Positions 59,161 to 64,000 of a DNA stretch of 64,000 nucleotides are shown here, piece by piece. Origin of the DNA: Pseudopithomyces maydicus (Eukaryota; Ascomycota; Dothideomycetes; Pleosporales; Didymosphaeriaceae). Every line of letters starts with the position of its first letter. Position 1 is the first letter of the stretch. A program made the position numbers and the translations under genes. The DNA lies in assembly GCA_026873275.1 (NCBI GenBank), contig JANTUC010000001.1:3472001-3536000 (forward strand). The letters are read 5' to 3'. The notes below the pieces were generated by a model. That model searched no databases. It saw only the letters and a program-made list of their open reading frames with translations, and was not told the origin of the DNA.

Positions 59161-61401
59161 ATGGGCCAGGCCAGTTCGCGCGGTGCGCACTCGCAGCAAC
59201 ACCAGAGACACCCGCAGTCGCAGTCGCAGTCGCAGCCGCAGCCGCCGCCGCCGCGCAGGAGGGCCCGTCCGACCTCATGGGCCGCGCCTTCGCTCATGAG
59301 CCGCGCGCAGCCCGATCGGGATGCCGTGCCCGAGATGGTGCACCTCGCACCTCCCTCGCGCCCGCTGTCCCAGCGCTTCAACCCTCTGAACATACTCTCG
59401 ACACACCATGAGCCCGATTCCGCCCGCTCGACCGCCGTAGACAGCCCCGGAGCCCGCCTGCCGCGCCGCCCCTCGCGCATGACGAGAGCCCGCTCCTCGC
59501 TCAGTTCCATCCCGAGTCTCCTCCACCGACGCATCTCCAGCAGGTCCAGGGATGACGACGCCACGCCCCCGCCTTCCGGACGGCCCACACCCACGCCGCA
59601 GATGGAGCGTCTACGACACCGACACACCACGAGCACCGGCTACGAGCGCAGCCCGTACTTCCCGCGCATGCAAGGGCCGCCCGATCTGGATCTCAGCTTC
59701 GAGGAGCTCACGGGCACCCCAAGCAACACATCGTCCAACGTCCCGCTGCCGCGGCTGAGCTCGGCCAGACGCGACGGCAGAGCCTCGTCCATGCTTCCAT
59801 CCTTCAGGCCTGACCGGAGCATCCGGAGCATGACCAGCTCGCTGCGTCGGCGGAGATCCCCTATACGACAAGGAGAGGACCAGGCAGCCATGCTCTCGCG
59901 TCTTTTATCGTATGCTGCAGCGGCCACGGCAGCCTCGTTGATGGGAGATGACCCTCGAGCTGTTTCCGAGGCCCGCAACGTTGCAGGCGATGGCGAAGAT
60001 GGCACATTTGACAGCTTCTTGCAGGCGCTGCAAAATGGAAGGATAGCATCAGCTTTGAGGCAGAGTGGCAATCACAACGGCACTGAAGACGGGGCCGACA
60101 CGCCGGGTGGAAATGCACAACCCTTGAATTTCTTCAGGATGTTCAGATTCGGCTCTTCCACCAACAATGACCAAGCGGACGCGGATTCGGCATCTCGACT
60201 TGGTCGCGGTGAGAACAACGGTGACGAAGATGAAAGTGATGGAAGAATGGTCCCTATCATTATAGTCGGCATCAGATCTATCAACCCTGGCAGCGGTACC
60301 GAGCGCGACGACAACATCCCTCCCTTCCTTGACGCCTTGTCCAGCTTCCCCACCCCCGCGCCCTCAGCTGGAGATGAACCAATGGAAGGTTGGACGCGTC
60401 AGCCACCCAACACTACGAGGTTCAGCCATCGCCGAAGGGCATCTATGGGGGAATGAACAATTCTACGTCGAGCTATGATAATCAGAGGTATCGATCGGCT
60501 CGACCACGTCCATGGTCCACTATGAGCGACTCTCCAGTCGGCCCTCTCCCCCTCCTTCCACGCCAGCCAGTTCTGGTCTATCCGCGGTCTCCTCCGGAGC
60601 AACCACCCCAACTTTCACAACTTCACCCCCGTCTCCGACCGTCCAGTCTTCTGCATCGTCCCGTCGAGGAAGTTTTATACGTCGTGCTACCGGCTCAAGC
60701 TTGGAACCGACAACAGAAGAACCCACAGTCCATCGCCGCACGCCTCGCCAGCGCCGGCTGAGTGAGTCTGACTTTACCCGGTTCGGTTCCGGTTCATCGC
60801 GCAGGAATGGTGTTGTAGAACCTGATAACAACCCTGGAGAAGGTTCCAGGAGTTGGATCATTTACGTCCTCGGCGGTAGCTACCCTGAAAATCATCCAAT
60901 CCTCACGACACCAAGTCTCTTTACCGATTCTCCGACGTATGAGGATATGCTTCTGCTTTCCACGCACATTGGACCAGCCAAACCACCAGTGGCAAGCGAG
61001 GAAGATGTTGCGTCTGCACCGGGATTGTTCCAAATTCGCATGCAAGACGAGTCATTGGTAGCAGAGGCCGTGGGAGGGACCGAAATCGTGGCAATTTCCG
61101 GCGATGCTCGTTGCTTGGTGTGCCTGTGCGATTTTGAGGTCGACGAGGAGGCTCGAAGGCTTGTCAAGTGCGGTCATTTGTTCCACAGGCCTTGCATCGA
61201 TCAGGTAAGTGCACACCCTATCCTCGCGTACAAGGAACAGACACTTACATGAAGCAGTGGTTGACGACTGGTCGAAATTCATGCCCTCTATGCCGCGCTC
61301 AGGGAGTCGATGAACAACCTGCCAGCTCTCTGCAGGTGACAAACCCTGACGCCGACTTCGAACAAAATATCACGGACGCGCCTGCACAAAATGTTGCTTG
61401 A
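59161..61401 (+). CDS. RING-H2 ubiquitin ligase with N-terminal myristoylation-type signal, two frame breaks
   Basis: Exons 59161-61204 and 61258-61401 encode about 729 residues. The N terminus MGQASSRG fits the Gly2/Ser6 N-myristoylation consensus and is followed by Gln/Ser and Pro repeats. Most of the protein is Ser/Arg/Pro-rich and probably disordered. The C-terminal RING-H2 finger runs from CLVCLCDF through KCGHLFHRPCIDQW to NSCPLCR, completed across the intron, so it is likely an E3 ubiquitin ligase at a membrane. Two -1 slips, at the G run 60447-60451 and in the C-rich stretch 60542-60552, shift the frame twice; adding one base at each joins the N-terminal part to the RING part with length divisible by three. 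The start lies 114 bases from Rrn11's upstream ATG, so the two genes share a promoter region. Confidence 0.82.
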
Positions 61402-62542
61402 AATCCTGCGATACCCCTTCTGGCCCCAATGTGATTCTCTTATAGTACTGTGCTCTGATGTAAGCGGTGGTGCTGGTCCATTCCTTGAATAATGTTGGCA
61501 ACAAGTTCCACTTATCACCAGCGGTTTTTGCATTCGTGCGGTGCCTCGCAGGCACTCACACTTTCTCAACCCAAGAGTTCTCGATTATAGCGTGTGGCGT
61601 TTTTGTGGGTTTGCAACGGTCTAGGACTGATCTAAAGACAGGATTGTTGGTGGGAACAGGCACCGGCATTGGGATCTTCGGCATTTTGAAGATTGTGTTC
61701 AAGGGGTATATCCACGGCGAAAGGTGTTTTAAGGGTGCATGTGACGAGCACGACTGCTACGACTTTCCTACTTCCTCGTCCCAGCTCAGCGTTCAATGTA
61801 TATGGTCTGTCTTTTTTTTCTCTGTCCAACATCTAAGGTGGCATGGCGCAATAGCCAGCGGAATAGGTCTAGTGACTTAATCAACGATGAAAGCATTCGA
61901 ATCACAACGGTGTTCGCAAGGCAGAAATGGCCGTGATGTCGATGACGAAAGAGGCACGGAATCAAGGCAGGACAACCGCGCCAACCGTTACTAACCGCAC
62001 TGACACTCTGAGAAAGTGGTGCTCAGGAGAAAGTGCAAATCTATACCAAGTACAACTTGCAGTGAGTACGAAAGAAGCAGGCCTTGGGCCGCGTACGTAT
62101 GTGCACGCCCGGTCTCGGTGTTCTGGGTTAATTTGATGTCCGAAGAAAAAAATCGTACCATTTCGAACAAAAGGTGCTATAGTATATTATTGAATCTCAC
62201 TCGCACGTACCTGCACGTTGACTCGTTGACGCGTTCGTGCCCGTGCCGCCTCGTTGGGAGGGGGGCATCCAAATTAAAGCACTGATAGTCGGCCATCTTA
62301 TTGCGTGCTCGAACGCGAGTGGAAACAAGTCCCTGGTTTATTTTTTTCTGGCCGTCCCGTCCCGCAGTCACGATTCCATGGAAAAGTCGGCCTTGGGTCG
62401 GGAATAGGAGGACGTGGGACGGACAAGCAAGGGCTCACGCACGTGTACCCACATTTATGGTGTTATGCCGCGGAAATGTACACGAGGTCCAACCTTGGTG
62501 GGCATCCCACTTGAACTTTAAAAAGATTTTACCCGGGTACGG

Positions 62543-62601
62543 CGGGCGGGCGGGCAGACAGGCAGGCAGACTGAACAGACCAGACCAGACCAGACCAGAC
62601 G
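62543..62601. repeat. (GCGG)n/(GCAGAC)n and (CCAGA)n microsatellite
   Basis: A short GGCGGGCGGGC tract runs into GCAGACAGGCAGGCAGAC and then four to five copies of CCAGA at 62576-62600. Confidence 0.85.
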
Positions 62602-62710
62602 GACAGGAGGATGGAGCTGCGAGGGATGGCCTGGGGTTTTAGCGCGCGTGGGCGGGATGAGCCCGCGAAGGATCGCAGGGAGCGAGGGGGACGATAGCGT
62701 GGGATGGAGA

Positions 62711-62845
62711 GAGTTTTCCAGAAGGCTTCGTTGGGCGGAATTGCATCTTCCAGAAAGCGGCTGCTCTTCCTTCCTCCACGGTGAGCCAGGGCAGCGGGCG
62801 GGCCGAAATGAGGATTGGGGGTTGTGACTCGCGAATTTTCCAGAA
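62711..62845. promoter_or_regulatory. Cluster of heat-shock-type elements
   Basis: Three copies of TTCCAGAA lie at 62716-62723, 62748-62755 and 62838-62845. The last is extended to a perfect three-unit heat-shock element, GAAnnTTCnnGAA, at 62833-62845, and the first is nearly so (GAGnnTTCnnGAA). This is the known binding pattern of Hsf1 trimers. No target gene is visible within the window to the right. Confidence 0.4.
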
Positions 62846-64000
62846 GACGCGTCGGACAGCGTTCTAGCGGATCAGGTCGAGAAGGAGTGGACATGGGGTT
62901 ACATGCGAACGCAGTCGTGAGGTGGGATCTGCTCAGCGTGTGATTGGAGTGTGACGGCTATGCTTGAATTGGGCTAACGTGGGCCAGAGATCTTCATCGA
63001 CATGTGTGGGTATGTAGAGAGCTCCACATGCCGTTTTCTACAGTGCGCACCATGTACGTACACTAGTGTAAGTATTTGGCGGCTTGTGTGCTCTTACCGC
63101 ATCGGTACTGGTGACTTGGAGGGCCAGGACACGGAAGCGCAGCCGCGATTACATATCCACGAACCCTGGAGGATAGTAATCGGAGAAGGGTCCCGGAGCA
63201 TGTCATGTTCCGTCCAACCCTGCATCTTCGTGGGTCGATGCTGGAGATCATGTCCGGCGTTTTTCGTCGGCCCCAGCGTTGGAAAAGCACGCCATGGCCT
63301 CTTTGGAGCTCGCTAGGCCTATCTGGTCTCCCGGCAGTACGCAGAGCCGGTATAAGCTGTACGGTGATACGAGAATACGAAGGGGAAGATGAAGTTGCAC
63401 AGCCCAGTCAATCGCAAACCGGGGCAAGGATGAGTATGGATAGTGCATTGCACATCAGACGTGAGTCTGGATGTAACTTGGGGCTCCTGGGCGTCTGGAG
63501 TTGGGAGGTTGACGTGTCGTCAGTTGACCGTCTGGGATGCTGTGTCTCTGTCTAACACAGTGGTACAGACAGGACGGTTGAACTGAACTCGATGCTGTGC
63601 TCATGGCATCCGGCGAATGCGAAGGCGTGCCGTCACGCGCAGCGCATGTGTCTTCCTGAGTAATGCAATTTCGGAGGAGAACAGAAGTTTACAAGCGGGA
63701 CGCTGGCACCGCGGCACGTATATTCACAGTTACTCATCAGTAAAGGCCATGCAAGGCAGGTTCCGACCTGCCTGCTTGGTGGCTCGATCTTCAGGTGGCC
63801 TAGCCCGCGTACAGTATGGCAGTCTGTCATCGACAGTGGGTTGTCATCAACGGTGGATCCTTTGGGCCGACACGGACTGGCATGGAGCGCCACCGCCTGT
63901 TGCACGCACTGTGACGCAGTCAAGTGGAGCGACAGGTAGACGGTTATCGTGGAGCATGGCGATGAGGAGATTGCACAGTGTGTCCGCGAACGATGGCGCA

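Larger units (their letters stand above)
61402..64000. other. Intergenic region to window end
   Basis: No supported gene in 2.6 kb. It includes a (CCAGA)n microsatellite and a cluster of heat-shock-type elements (separate entries). The DNA from about 62500 has the low-complexity style of other intergenic parts. A gene beyond the right edge may use this as its promoter. Confidence 0.5.

Overview
This 64 kb window is nuclear DNA from a filamentous ascomycete (Pezizomycotina). The genes carry short GT-AG introns, mostly 48-80 nt, with CTAAC/CTGAC-like branch sites. The gene set is also typical: alpha-1,3-glucan synthase, a PTH11-like rhodopsin-domain receptor, a DUF1996 protein, tyrosinase, a PHP-type histidinol phosphatase and Rrn11. 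A dothideomycete is my best guess, but that rests on overall gene content only. I recognise no rRNA, tRNA, CRISPR array or intact transposon.

Layout, left to right. 1-1.86 kb: microsatellite-rich intergenic DNA. 1.86-10 kb (+): sphingolipid fatty acid 2-hydroxylase, an SR/RRM splicing factor (RBM39/Rsd1-like) and a rhodopsin-domain membrane protein. 10.6-18 kb (-): a 2,410-residue alpha-1,3-glucan synthase. 18-21.5 kb: apparently gene-free, with a decayed repeat. 21.5-26.2 kb: SDR oxidoreductase (+), PI-PLC-like phosphodiesterase (+), secreted amidase (-). 26.2-28.7 kb: AT-richer, gene-poor. 28.7-35.1 kb: DUF1996 protein (+), phytase-like histidine phosphatase (-), amino acid/choline permease (+). 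36.3-46.2 kb: a Ser/Pro-rich hypothetical (+), tyrosinase (-), a 615-residue unknown with a pentapeptide repeat (-), a secreted Cys-rich protein (-), a secreted aspartoacylase-like metalloenzyme (+). 46.2-50.9 kb: low-complexity intergenic DNA. 50.9-61.4 kb: FKBP12 prolyl isomerase (-, seven exons), histidinol phosphatase (-), gamma-glutamylcyclotransferase-like protein (+), Rrn11 (-) and a myristoylation-type RING-H2 protein (+) divergent from it. 61.4-64 kb: no gene seen; a heat-shock-element cluster lies at 62.7-62.85 kb.

The genes are a mix of housekeeping functions (splicing, Pol I initiation, histidine synthesis, lipid hydroxylation, cell wall) and secreted or surface enzymes (phytase, tyrosinase, amidase, PLC, DUF1996, deacylase). 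They do not form one pathway, and I found no convincing new multi-gene system.

The strongest non-trivial signal is technical or evolutionary. Eleven gene models are broken by frame slips that are all net -1 or -2, almost all in short C, G or T runs. In every case the total exon length becomes a multiple of three once the missing bases are allowed for. The simplest reading is that homopolymer runs are under-called in this assembly and the genes are intact, although real frameshifts cannot be excluded from the sequence alone.
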